Assembly (NCBI RefSeq): GCF_005889735.1
Contig: NZ_VCKY01000067.1
Location: 1 to 44,327 of the forward strand
Source: Nonomuraea turkmeniaca
GTDB lineage: Bacteria > Actinomycetota > Actinomycetes > Streptosporangiales > Streptosporangiaceae
Length of the DNA: 44,327 nucleotides
Direction: 5' to 3'
Each line of letters opens with the position of its first letter. Within the stretch, counting starts at the first letter, position 1. The notes under the pieces are model-generated. The model was not told the origin of the DNA. It saw nothing but the letters and a program-made list of their open reading frames with translations, and did not search any database. This document shows positions 1 through 7,697 of the stretch, one piece after another. The position numbers and the translations under genes are program-made.

Positions 1-524
1 GTGCGGGGCGGAAGGCGGGGCTGCGCCGGTGGGCCGAGCGGATCAGGCTGGAGGCGCTGCTGCTGGCTGCCAGGAACGTTCCAGCACAGGCCGAGGCGAG
101 CTTCGTCCGTGCGCTGGCGCTGGTCGAGCGCGGCGTCTGCCCGCTGGAGGAGGCGCGGGTGCTGCTGGACCTCGGACGGCTGCTGCGCCGCACGGGCAGG
201 CGCAGGGCGGCCGCGGAACGGCTCGCCGCCGCCCGCGCGATCTTCGAACGCCTGGGCGCCCGCCCGCTCGCGGACCGCTGCGTCCAGGAGGTGGAGGCGT
301 GCGGGCTCGAACCACAGGCCACGGTACGGCTCGGGCTGACACCCCAGGAGCTCAGCACCGCCACGCTGGTGGCCCACGGCCTGACCAACCGCCAGATCGC
401 CACGGAGCTGCTGATCAGCGTCAAGACCGTCGAGTACCACATCGGCAAGATCTACACCAAGCTCGGCATCAGCTCCCGTGTCGCGCTCGCCGCCAAGGTG
501 GCGACGGACGCCCGGCCGGCGTGA
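1..524 (+). CDS. LuxR-family transcriptional regulator, C-terminal part (start lies upstream of the window)
   Basis: The gene is open from base 3 and stops at 524. It first gives a helical stretch rich in Ala, Arg and Leu, like the TPR-type helices of large LAL/LuxR regulators. A LuxR helix-turn-helix follows at the end, with LTPQELSTATLVAHGLTNRQ, IATELLISVKTVEYHIGKIY and a closing KLGISSR. The position of the HTH shows this is the DNA-binding end of a regulator whose sensor or ATPase part lies to the left. It overlaps the next open frame (GTG at 478). The target genes cannot be read from the sequence; the downstream terpene synthase-like gene is a possible target, but that is inference. Confidence 0.85.
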   Translation, partial: AGRKAGLRRWAERIRLEALLLAARNVPAQAEASFVRALALVERGVCPLEEARVLLDLGRLLRRTGRRRAAAERLAAARAIFERLGARPLADRCVQEVEACGLEPQATVRLGLTPQELSTATLVAHGLTNRQIATELLISVKTVEYHIGKIYTKLGISSRVALAAKVATDARPA

Positions 525-1445
525 ACCCGCTCGCACCGGATCCGGCTCGCCGGCCGCGACGTCGGACGGCGAGCCGGGCGAGGCGTACGCGCTCGGCAGG
601 ACGTGCGCGCTGGCCGCCGAGTGCGGCAGGGACCTGCGACGCTGCGCCCAGATGTACGGCGTGCTGTTCCCGCCCGCGGCCTTCGACGCCGCGCTGTACA
701 ACACCCTGACCCTCGGCACCGCCTTCAGCGCCCCCTGGGCAACCGCCGACCGCCTGAAGGTCGTCAACCGGGCCTCCCTATGGGTCCTGGCCGTCGACCG
801 GCTCGTGGACCACACCGCGACCACCCGCGAGCAGGTGAACCGCCTGACCCGCGAGTGCCTGTCCGTCGCCGAGGGCGCCGTGCCCCGCTCGGCGGTCACC
901 CGGTTCCTGGCCGACCTGCGCGACGAGCGGGCCACCGTCAAGGAGTTCGACGGCCTGCGGTGGCTCTGGCGCGACCAGCTCACCAGGATGCTGGCGGGCA
1001 TGGCCCAGGCGTGGGTGTGGCGCGACACGCACGCCGGGCCCACACTGGACCGCTATCTCGACAATGCCGACAGCCGCGGCTCGTGCTTCGTGGACCTGTC
1101 ACACTGGATTTACACGGGCGACGACTGGACAAAGGCCCACCTCAACAATTACGCGCCGTCAGCCGGCATGCACAGCGCTATCTGCATCTGCTCGGTGACG
1201 TGGCGTCGTATCGGAGAGACATGAGCTGCGGCGATCTCAATATCCTGGGCCTCGGCGTCAGCCGAGCCGAGGTGACGGAGGCCACGGCCGGGCTCGCGCG
1301 CGAGGCGGCGCAGCTGCTCGGCCCGGTACGCGAACGCAGCCCCCGTGCCGCCGCCTACCTGCGCCGACAGCTCGGATTCCACTCCGGCTTCCATGGCATC
1401 CCCGACCCTGGCCACCCAGCGTTCAGCAGGTGTCGGAGCTCATGA
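478..1445 (+). pseudogene. terpene synthase-like gene with an internal frameshift
   Basis: The frame beginning at GTG 478 encodes a class I terpene synthase-like fold. It has the aspartate-region signature LWVLAVDRLVDH, followed by NADSRGSCFVDLSHWIYTGD, and it stops at 1224. The metal-binding NSE region and C-terminus continue only in another frame (GDVASYRRDM, then CGDLNILGLGVSRAEV), which stops at 1445. The shift lies at about 1150-1165. Even if read through, the first Asn of the NSE motif is Gly. The frame begins inside the preceding LuxR gene, so the true start is unclear. It is either a decayed gene or a sequencing error; the product of an intact version cannot be named. Confidence 0.7.
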
Positions 1446-1682
1446 CAAACGGGCTTGACTCTGCCCAGACCGATCGGGCGAATAACAGGGCCCCGAACGA
1501 CAAACTGTGACATTTTGATTCTTGCAACAAATTGCGGCTTGAGTGGAAAATGTGGCGTTGCTAGGGTGTCTCGATGCCAGGCATGTGGATCGGCCTTCTC
1601 AACACACCTTGACAGGTACCACTGACCACGGCACCTCAGGGTCGGGGCCGCGCATGCGCGGGAGATGTACGGGCGGTGCTGG

Positions 1683-2276
1683 ATGGAATTCGGTCGCTCT
1701 GACCATTGGCGACTTCCGACGGCGATCAAGATCTTGATCGCCGGGGGATTCGGCGCGGGCAAGACCACCATGGTCGGCGCCGTCTCCGAGACCCGGCCCC
1801 TCCGCACGGAGGAGGCGCTCACTCATCTCGGCACGCACATCGACGACCTGTCCGGCGTCGAGCGGAAGCTCACCACCACCGTGGCCATGGACTTCGGCCG
1901 CATCACCATCCGCGACGACTACATGCTCTACTTGTTCGGCACCCCGGGCCAGGAGCGGTTCTGGTTCGTGTGGGACGAGCTCGCGATGGGCGCGCTGGGC
2001 GCCGTGGTCCTGGCCGACACCCGCCGGTTGGACGACTGCTTCCCGTCCGTCGACTACTTCGAAAAGCGCGAGCAGCCGTTCGTCGTGGCGCTCAACTGCT
2101 TCGACGGCACGCAGCCCTTCACCGTCGGCGAGGTGCGAGACGCGCTCGGCCTGGAGCCCGACATCCCCATCGTGCGCTGCGACGCCCGCAGGCGCGACTC
2201 GGGCAGGGAGGTCCTCGTCGCGCTGATGGAGCACGCGATGCGCCGGGGCGTCACTCCGGTCGGGACCATGTCGTGA
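1683..2276 (+). CDS. CvnD-type small GTPase (ATP/GTP-binding protein of conservon type)
   Basis: This is a small Ras/Arf-like GTPase of the actinomycete conservon (Cvn) family. The P-loop GGFGAGKTTMVG is at about residues 21-32. The switch region LTTTVAMDFGRITI is followed by LYLFGTPGQERFWFVWDEL, which is near-identical in wording to CvnD proteins. The usual NKxD specificity motif is read as LNCFDG. The start ATG 1683 gives MEFGRSD, which resembles typical CvnD N-termini; an in-frame ATG at 1665 is the alternative. Conservons usually encode a sensor-like CvnA, CvnB, CvnC and then CvnD. Here the upstream three are absent, so this is an orphan GTPase lying beside a broken terpene synthase gene. 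Its signalling partner is unknown. Confidence 0.88.
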   Translation: MEFGRSDHWRLPTAIKILIAGGFGAGKTTMVGAVSETRPLRTEEALTHLGTHIDDLSGVERKLTTTVAMDFGRITIRDDYMLYLFGTPGQERFWFVWDELAMGALGAVVLADTRRLDDCFPSVDYFEKREQPFVVALNCFDGTQPFTVGEVRDALGLEPDIPIVRCDARRRDSGREVLVALMEHAMRRGVTPVGTMS

Positions 2277-2299
2277 CCATGACCGGCTACCTTTGACCG

Positions 2300-2776
2300 A
2301 TGGAGGAGATCGACCGCCGGATCGTCACGCTGCTGGCCCGCGACGGCCGCATGAGCTTCACCGACCTGGCCAGGGAGACCGGGCTGTCGGTCTCAGCGGT
2401 GCATCAGCGCGTACGCCGCCTGGAAAAGCGCGGTGTCCTGCGCGGATACGCCGCGATCATCGACCATGACGCGATCGGGCTGCCGCTGACCGCGTTCGTG
2501 TCGATCAAGCCGATCGACCCCGCCGCGCCCGACGACGCCCCCGAGCGGCTGGCCCACCTGGCGGCCATCGAGGCGTGCCACAGCGTGGCGGGCGACGAGA
2601 GCTACATCCTCAAGGTGCGCGTCGCCTCCCCGGTGGCGCTGGAGGACCTGCTGCAGCAGATCCGCGCCGCCGCCAACGTCTCCACCCGCACGACGGTGGT
2701 GCTGAGCACGCCGTACGAGCACCGCGCCCCCGACGCGACCGCCGAACCCGACCCCGCCCACAACGGCTCCGCCTAG
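2300..2776 (+). CDS. Lrp/AsnC-family transcriptional regulator
   Basis: The N-terminal winged HTH (IDRRIVTLLARDGRMSFTDL, then ETGLSVSAVHQRVRRLEKRG) is followed by an AsnC-type RAM ligand domain with HSVAGDESYILKVRVAS. The length (158 aa) is typical of the family. The tail after about residue 143 is a Pro/Asp-rich extension with no family function known to me. It lies 23 bases behind the GTPase gene on the same strand, so co-transcription is possible. Family members sense amino acids and act as local or global regulators; the ligand here cannot be deduced. No strong RBS is visible directly before the ATG. Confidence 0.9.
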   Translation: MEEIDRRIVTLLARDGRMSFTDLARETGLSVSAVHQRVRRLEKRGVLRGYAAIIDHDAIGLPLTAFVSIKPIDPAAPDDAPERLAHLAAIEACHSVAGDESYILKVRVASPVALEDLLQQIRAAANVSTRTTVVLSTPYEHRAPDATAEPDPAHNGSA

Positions 2777-2805
2777 TCACCGCTACGGGCGGGTGTGACC
2801 ACCTG

Positions 2806-3432
2806 TCAATCCGCCTGGCTCTCCTCGGTGAAGTCCCCGTACGCCGGCTTGCCCGCCGGTTGGTAGACACTGAGCACGCAGCCGCTGCCGGTCGTCTTCG
2901 ACTCGATCAGGCGCAGTGCCGTCGCCACGCGACCCGGCTCGAGCAGCCGCTTGCCGCTGCCCAGGATGACCGGGTAGGTCCACAGTCGCAGCTCGTCGAT
3001 CAGGCCGTGATCCAGCAGCGACCGCGCGAGAGCACCGCTGCCGTGGATCTGAAGCTCCCGGCCGGGACGGCTCTTCAGCCGGGCCACCTCATCGAGGACG
3101 TCGGACCTGATCAGCGTCGCGTTGTTCCATGCGACCTTGTCCAGGGTCGTCGACACGACGTACTTGGGGAGGGCGTTGAGGCGTGCCGCGATCAGGTTGT
3201 CCTCGTCGGTGACGGTCGGCCAGTAGGCCGCGAAGATCTCATAGGTCTTCCGGCCCAGAAGGAAGGCGTCCGCCTCGGCGAACCACTTGGCGGTGTCCTT
3301 CCCTAGCTCCTCATCGGCATAGGGGAACTGCCAGCCGCCGTGTTCGAACCCGCCGCTGGTGTCCTCCTGGGGCATCCCCGGCGCCTGCATGACCCCGTCC
3401 AGCGACAGGTACGTCGCCAAGGTGATCCTCAT
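2806..3432 (-). CDS. dihydrofolate reductase family protein (RibD C-terminal fold)
   Basis: This 208-residue protein starts at ATG 3432 with MRITLATYLSLDGVMQAPG, the usual opening of stand-alone RibD_C proteins. LLGRKTYEIFAAYWP and LQIHGSGALARSLLDHGLID mark the NADPH-binding fold. These proteins are reductases of unknown substrate rather than true folate-pathway DHFR. A purine-rich RBS (GAGAAAGGAGCAGG) precedes the ATG on the minus strand. It is divergent from the talarate dehydratase gene, and the roughly 105-base spacer carries the palindrome described separately. A longer open frame extends upstream but is only the shadow of the next gene. Confidence 0.9.
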   Translation of the reverse strand: MRITLATYLSLDGVMQAPGMPQEDTSGGFEHGGWQFPYADEELGKDTAKWFAEADAFLLGRKTYEIFAAYWPTVTDEDNLIAARLNALPKYVVSTTLDKVAWNNATLIRSDVLDEVARLKSRPGRELQIHGSGALARSLLDHGLIDELRLWTYPVILGSGKRLLEPGRVATALRLIESKTTGSGCVLSVYQPAGKPAYGDFTEESQAD

Positions 3433-3518
3433 GATCCTGCTCCTTTCTCTCCGCACCGATGGAGACCTGCCGCGCGCCGGGAACTCATCGTTCGCCGCCG
3501 CTGGCCGCCAAGTTGTAC

Positions 3519-3537
3519 GACGACATAGGATGTTGTC
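3519..3537. promoter_or_regulatory. operator-like palindrome directly at the dehydratase start codon
   Basis: The arms GACGACAT (3519-3526) and ATGTTGTC (3530-3537) are inverted repeats with 7 of 8 pairs matching, separated by AGG. The right arm ends on the base before ATG 3538. A TAGGAT hexamer (TANNNT) at 3526-3531 inside the palindrome would place the transcription start at the ATG. The nearby TTGTACGACGACA resembles FadR-type GntR boxes, and a FadR-type regulator is encoded downstream in the same operon. Autoregulation is an inference. Confidence 0.5.
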
Positions 3538-4665
3538 ATGATGACTTCTGCGGATCGTATTGCCTGGGTACGCCTGTCCTCCGTTTACCTCCCCCTCGAC
3601 ACGCCGATCAGCGACGCCAAGGTGCTGACCGGGCGGCAGCGGCCGATGACCGAGATCGCGTTCCTGTTCGCCGAGATCGGCACCGAGCAGGGGCACGAGG
3701 GCATCGGGTTCGGCTACTCCAAGCGCGCCGGCGGCCCGGGTCAGTACGCGCACGCGAAGGAGATCGCCAACGATCTGGTGGGCGAGGACCCCAACGACAT
3801 CGCCCGGTTGTGGGACAAGCTGTGCTGGGCGGGCGCGTCGGTGGGTCGCAGCGGGCTGGCGGTGCAGGCCATCGCCGCGCTCGACGTGGCGCTGTGGGAC
3901 ATGAAGGCCAAGCGCGCGGGCCTGCCGCTGGCCAAGCTGCTCGGCGCCCACCGCGACTCCGTGCGCTGCTACAACACCTCGGGCGGATTCCTGCACGCGC
4001 CGATCGAGCAGGTGATGGAGAACGCCACGGCGGCGCTGGAGCGCGGCATCGCCGGCATCAAGATCAAAGTCGGCCAGCCGGACACCCGGACGGACCTGGC
4101 CAGGCTCAAGGCCGTACGCGGGCACCTCGGCGACCAGGTGCCCCTCATGGTGGACGCCAACCAGCAGTGGGACCGGCCGACGGCCGCGCGGATGGGCCGG
4201 GCGATGGAGGAGTACGGCCTGGTCTGGATCGAGGAGCCGCTGGACGCCTACGACCACGCCGGACACGCGGCCCTGGCCGCCGCGCTGGACACCCCGATCG
4301 CCACCGGCGAGATGCTGACCAGCGTCGGCGAGCACGCCGAGCTGATCAGGGCCCGCGGCGCGGACGTCATCCAGCCGGACGCGCCCCGCATCGGCGGCGT
4401 CACCCCGTTCCTGCGGCTGGCCGCGCTGGCCGAGCACGAGCGGCTCCAGCTCGCCCCGCACTTCGCCATGGAGATCCACCTGCACCTGGCCGCCGCGTAC
4501 GCGCTGGAGCCGTGGGTGGAGCACTTCGAGTGGCTGGAGCCGCTGTTCAACGAGCGGCTGGAGATCCGCGACGGGCGCATGCTGGTGCCGGACCGGCCGG
4601 GAATCGGCGTCACGCTGAGCGAGCAGGCGGTCAAGTGGACCGCCGAGCGGTACGAGACGACGTGA
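3538..4665 (+). CDS. L-talarate/galactarate dehydratase (enolase superfamily)
   Basis: This enzyme dehydrates the C6 aldaric acids L-talarate and galactarate to the 2-keto-3-deoxy acid, in sugar-acid catabolism. It has the MR-subgroup catalytic residues K175 and K177 (KIKVGQ), metal ligands D206 (MVDANQQW), E232 (IEEPLDAYD) and E258 (ATGEML), then D281 and H308 (LAPHFAMEIHLHL). All are offset by a constant 20 residues from those I recall for the Salmonella TalrD/GalrD enzyme, and whole stretches are nearly identical in wording (SDAKVLTGRQ, YNTSGGFLH). The ATG at 3538 follows a palindrome with no RBS and may be leaderless. Its TGA overlaps the GTG of the regulator gene. No transporter or aldolase gene is adjacent. 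Confidence 0.92.
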   Translation: MMTSADRIAWVRLSSVYLPLDTPISDAKVLTGRQRPMTEIAFLFAEIGTEQGHEGIGFGYSKRAGGPGQYAHAKEIANDLVGEDPNDIARLWDKLCWAGASVGRSGLAVQAIAALDVALWDMKAKRAGLPLAKLLGAHRDSVRCYNTSGGFLHAPIEQVMENATAALERGIAGIKIKVGQPDTRTDLARLKAVRGHLGDQVPLMVDANQQWDRPTAARMGRAMEEYGLVWIEEPLDAYDHAGHAALAAALDTPIATGEMLTSVGEHAELIRARGADVIQPDAPRIGGVTPFLRLAALAEHERLQLAPHFAMEIHLHLAAAYALEPWVEHFEWLEPLFNERLEIRDGRMLVPDRPGIGVTLSEQAVKWTAERYETT

Positions 4666-5342
4666 CCAGCCGCACGCAGCAGCTCGTCGACACCCTGACC
4701 GCGCGCATCCAGGAAGGCGTGATCAGGCCCGGCGAGCGGCTGCCGACGGAGAGCGACCTGGTGGAGACGTACGGCGTGAGCAGGACCGTCGTACGCGAGG
4801 CCATCGCGCGGCTGAAGGCGGCCGGGCTGATCGAGACCCAGCACGGGCGGGGCAGCTTCGTGCTGGCCCGGCCCAGCACGACCGGCTTCGACCCCGCGCC
4901 GGCCCAGACCCGGCAGGAGGTCCTCGACCTGCTCGACTTCCGCATGGGGGTCGAGGTCGAGGCGGCCGGGCTGGCCGCGGCCCGCCGCACCGACGCCGGG
5001 CTGGCCGGGCTGCGGGAGGCGCTGGAGAGCTTCGAGTCGGCGGCCGGGCACCCGAGCGCGGCGGTCAACGCCGACTATCGGTTCCACCTGCGGATCGCGC
5101 TGGTCACCGGGAACCGGTACTTCGCCGATCTGCTCGCCTCGCTCGGCCCGTCGATGATCATCATGCCGCGGGAACGCCTCCGTCCCGATCGGCCGGACTT
5201 CGCCAGGATCGTCGCCGAACACGACCACATCTACGCCGCGATCCGGCGGCAGGACGCCGAGGGCGCCCGCGCCGCCGTCCGCGTGCACCTGGCCAACAGC
5301 CGGGCGCGCCTGCTGCAGGACGAGGACGCCGCCCGCGCCTGA
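4662..5342 (+). CDS. FadR-subfamily GntR transcriptional regulator
   Basis: The start GTG 4662 overlaps the dehydratase stop as GTGA, so the two genes are translationally coupled. The N-terminal winged HTH carries GVIRPGERLPTESDLVETYG and VSRTVVREAIARLKAAGLIE. A helical FCD ligand domain follows, with metal-type residues in the D-YRFH and AEHDHIYAAI segments, and ends in VHLANSRARLL. At 226 aa it is of normal length. FCD regulators commonly sense sugar acids, so control of the dehydratase by galactarate, talarate or a breakdown product is likely but inferred. The palindrome at 3519-3537 is the obvious candidate site. Confidence 0.9.
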   Translation: MTSRTQQLVDTLTARIQEGVIRPGERLPTESDLVETYGVSRTVVREAIARLKAAGLIETQHGRGSFVLARPSTTGFDPAPAQTRQEVLDLLDFRMGVEVEAAGLAAARRTDAGLAGLREALESFESAAGHPSAAVNADYRFHLRIALVTGNRYFADLLASLGPSMIIMPRERLRPDRPDFARIVAEHDHIYAAIRRQDAEGARAAVRVHLANSRARLLQDEDAARA

Positions 5343-5370
5343 CGGGCCGATCCAGGGCCGCCCGAGGGCC

Positions 5371-5397
5371 CGGACGGGCCGGACGGGCCGGACGGGG
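5371..5397. repeat. short tandem repeat, unit CGGACGGGC
   Basis: Three consecutive 9-base units (two exact, the third ending in G) lie between the convergent FadR and kinase genes. Related CGGACGGG and CCGGAC copies follow to about 5430. No coding role is apparent. It could be replication slippage in GC-rich spacer DNA or part of a terminator region. Confidence 0.7.
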
Positions 5398-5463
5398 CCG
5401 GGTCTGGAGGCCCGGACGGGGGCCCGGACAGCGGGCAGGGCGTCCTTGGGCGGCGGAAGCGGC

Positions 5464-6438
5464 TCAGGCCGTGCGAGAGGGCTCGAAGTGGGCGCGCAGC
5501 CGGGTCCTGGCCGCCTCGGAGGCGCCGAGGTGGTCCAGGCCGAGCAGAGCCGCGCCCATGACCGGCGCCACGTCGGCCACCACCAGCTCCGCCCTCGGCG
5601 CCCGCACGGCGAACTCGGTGTCCAGCAGCGACGTCAACAGCGGGTCCCCGGCGGTCAGCAGGCCGCCGCCCAGCACCACCTCCGCGGGCGTCTCCAGCAG
5701 CCCGAGCCGGCGCAGGCAGACCTCGGCCATGACCGCCACCTCCTCGGCCTGCCGTTCCACCAGCGACCTGGCCACCGCGTCCCCGGCCGCCGCCAGCGCG
5801 AACACGCCGGGCGCGAGCTCGTGCAGCCGCCCCCCGTCCAGGCGGCCGAAGTGGATCTCCAGCACCAGCTCCTCGACGGTTCGTGTCCCGAAGTGGGACG
5901 TGACCAGCCCGGCCAGGGCGGTCGGCGCACCCCGGCCGTCCTCGGCCCTGGCGGCGTGCCACAGGGCCTGCTCGCCCAGGCCATGGCCGCCGCCCCAGTC
6001 CCCGCTGATCGGCCCGAGCGCCGGGAAGCGGACCACCACGCCGTCAGGCGAGACCCCGACCGCGTTGATGCCGGCCCCGCACACGACCGCCACGCCCCAC
6101 GAGGCCGACGCGCCGGCCCGGAGCAGCGCGAACGTGTCGTTGCGCACCACGACACCGGCTCCGAACCCCCGGGCCGTGAACTCCCGTGCGAGCGCCTCCT
6201 CCTCCACGGGCAGATCCGCCCCGGCCAAGCAGGCCGACACGTGGTCGAAACCACCCAAAGGCGCCAGCGCCGCGACCGCCGCCTCGACGACGCTCACGGC
6301 CGCCGCGACACCGTCCCGCTGCGGCACGAACGGCCCCGAGCGGCTCCTCCCGAGCACCTCGCCGTCCTCGGAGAGCAACGCCACGTCGGTCTTGCTGTTG
6401 CCGCCGTCCACGGCCAGAACGAGCCTGGGAGGCGCCAC
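5464..6438 (-). CDS. BadF/BadG/BcrA-type sugar kinase (N-acetylglucosamine kinase-like)
   Basis: This cytoplasmic ATP-dependent kinase belongs to the ASKHA fold. It has the phosphate-1 motif VLAVDGGNSKTDVAL near the N-terminus, then VVCGAGINAVG, ISGDWGGGHGLGEQAL and the late glycine motif VVLGGGLL. This is the pattern of NagK/BadF-type amino-sugar kinases. I chose GTG 6438, whose first base is the last base of the upstream TAG stop (TAGTG). An ATG at 6453 would give five more residues. As the last gene of the sugar operon it probably phosphorylates a sugar released from, or imported by, the preceding gene products. The exact sugar is not readable. Confidence 0.85.
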   Translation of the reverse strand: MAPPRLVLAVDGGNSKTDVALLSEDGEVLGRSRSGPFVPQRDGVAAAVSVVEAAVAALAPLGGFDHVSACLAGADLPVEEEALAREFTARGFGAGVVVRNDTFALLRAGASASWGVAVVCGAGINAVGVSPDGVVVRFPALGPISGDWGGGHGLGEQALWHAARAEDGRGAPTALAGLVTSHFGTRTVEELVLEIHFGRLDGGRLHELAPGVFALAAAGDAVARSLVERQAEEVAVMAEVCLRRLGLLETPAEVVLGGGLLTAGDPLLTSLLDTEFAVRAPRAELVVADVAPVMGAALLGLDHLGASEAARTRLRAHFEPSRTA

Positions 6439-7697
6439 TAGCCCACCGTCCACGGCAGGTGCTCGCGACCCGCCTCGAGCAGCAGACCGGTCAGCTCCTC
6501 GGCGAGCTCGTCCTGCCCGATCAGCGGATGGGCGAGCAGCGCGTCCCGCACCCGGTCCGCGCCGCCGTGCAGGGCCGCCTCCAGGGCGAGCGTCTCGTAC
6601 GCGGACACGTTCGCGATCAGCCCGGCGTACAGCGGCTCGACGGGAGCGACCGGCAACGGCACGGCCCCGCCGGCGCCGACGGCCGCCGGCACCTCGATCA
6701 CCGCCTCGTCGCCGAGGAACGGCAGCGTGCCCGCGTTGCGCACGTTCACCACCTGCGTGTCGCCCCGGTCGCCGAGCAACGACGCGATCAGCGCCACCGC
6801 CGCCTCCGAATAGAACGCCCCGCCCCGCTGGGACAGCAGCTCCGGTTTCTCGACCACGGACGGGTCGGCGTACAGCTCCAGCAGCCGTGCCTCCATCTCC
6901 GCCACCTCCGCGGCCCGCGACGGCTTCGAGCGCTGCTCGCGCACTACCGCGTCATGTGCATAGAAATACCGCAAATAGTAGGACGGGACGACGCCGAGCC
7001 GCCGCAGCAGGCCCGGCCGCAGGCCGAGGCTGCCGGCGATCTCCTGCCCGTGCTCGGCCAGCAGGTCCGGCAGCACGTCCTGCCCGTCGAGGTGGACGGC
7101 CCGCTCCCAGGTCAGATGGTTGAGCCCGACGTGGCCGAGCGAGACCCGCGCCGGGTCGGCGCCGAGCCAGGCCGCGAAGCGGCGCTGGAAGCCGATCGCC
7201 ACGTTGCACAGCCCGATCGCCCGGTGCCCGGCGTCCAGCAAGGCCCGGGTGACGATCCCGACCGGGTTGGTGAAGTCCACGATCCAGGCGTCCGGGGCGT
7301 GCTCGCGTACCGTCTCGGCGATGCGCAGCACGACCGGGACCGTGCGCAGCGCCTTGGCCAGGCCCCCCGCGCCCGTCGTCTCCTGCCCCACGCAGCCGCA
7401 CCGCAGCGGCCACGTCTCGTCCAGCTCGCGGGCCGCCTGCCCGCCCACGCGCAGCTGGAACAGCACCACCTGAGCCCCCGAGACGCCCTCGGCGACCGAG
7501 GAGGTGGCCAGCACCCGCGCCGGGTGCCCGGCGTGCGCCAGCATCCGCCGCGACACCCCCGCGACCAGCTCCAGCCGGGCGGCGTCAGGGTCTATCAGGG
7601 CGATCTCCGACACCGGCAACTCGTCGCGCAGTCGCGCGAACCCGTCGATGAGCTCAGGCGTGTACGTCGAGCCGCCCCCGACCACGGCCAGTTTCAA
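6438..7697 (-). CDS. GH4 family glycosidase, 6-phospho-beta-glucosidase-like (TTG start)
   Basis: The protein has the GH4 layout: an N-terminal Rossmann motif LAVVGGGSTYTP, GQETTGAGG at about 104-112, DFTNPVGI at 141-148, the metal-binding Cys in GLCNVAIG (C164) and GHVGLNHLTW (H194). GH4 enzymes use NAD+ and a divalent metal in a redox-assisted hydrolysis of, usually, 6-phosphoglycosides. The start is TTG 7697, overlapping the permease stop as TTGA, and it leaves no upstream extension. GH4 enzymes are typically paired with PTS transport. Here the context is an ABC importer plus a kinase, so the substrate may be phosphorylated inside the cell or may be unphosphorylated. Confidence 0.88.
   Translation of the reverse strand: MKLAVVGGGSTYTPELIDGFARLRDELPVSEIALIDPDAARLELVAGVSRRMLAHAGHPARVLATSSVAEGVSGAQVVLFQLRVGGQAARELDETWPLRCGCVGQETTGAGGLAKALRTVPVVLRIAETVREHAPDAWIVDFTNPVGIVTRALLDAGHRAIGLCNVAIGFQRRFAAWLGADPARVSLGHVGLNHLTWERAVHLDGQDVLPDLLAEHGQEIAGSLGLRPGLLRRLGVVPSYYLRYFYAHDAVVREQRSKPSRAAEVAEMEARLLELYADPSVVEKPELLSQRGGAFYSEAAVALIASLLGDRGDTQVVNVRNAGTLPFLGDEAVIEVPAAVGAGGAVPLPVAPVEPLYAGLIANVSAYETLALEAALHGGADRVRDALLAHPLIGQDELAEELTGLLLEAGREHLPWTVG

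Noticed and set aside
1543..1737. Plus-strand ORF of 64 residues before the CvnD gene
   Set aside because: It overlaps the start of CvnD in another frame, has no RBS and no similarity.
3433..4524. A minus-strand frame that extends the DHFR-like protein to 572 residues
   Set aside because: The extra N-terminal part is antisense to the well-supported talarate dehydratase and has no family similarity; the ATG at 3432 has a good RBS.
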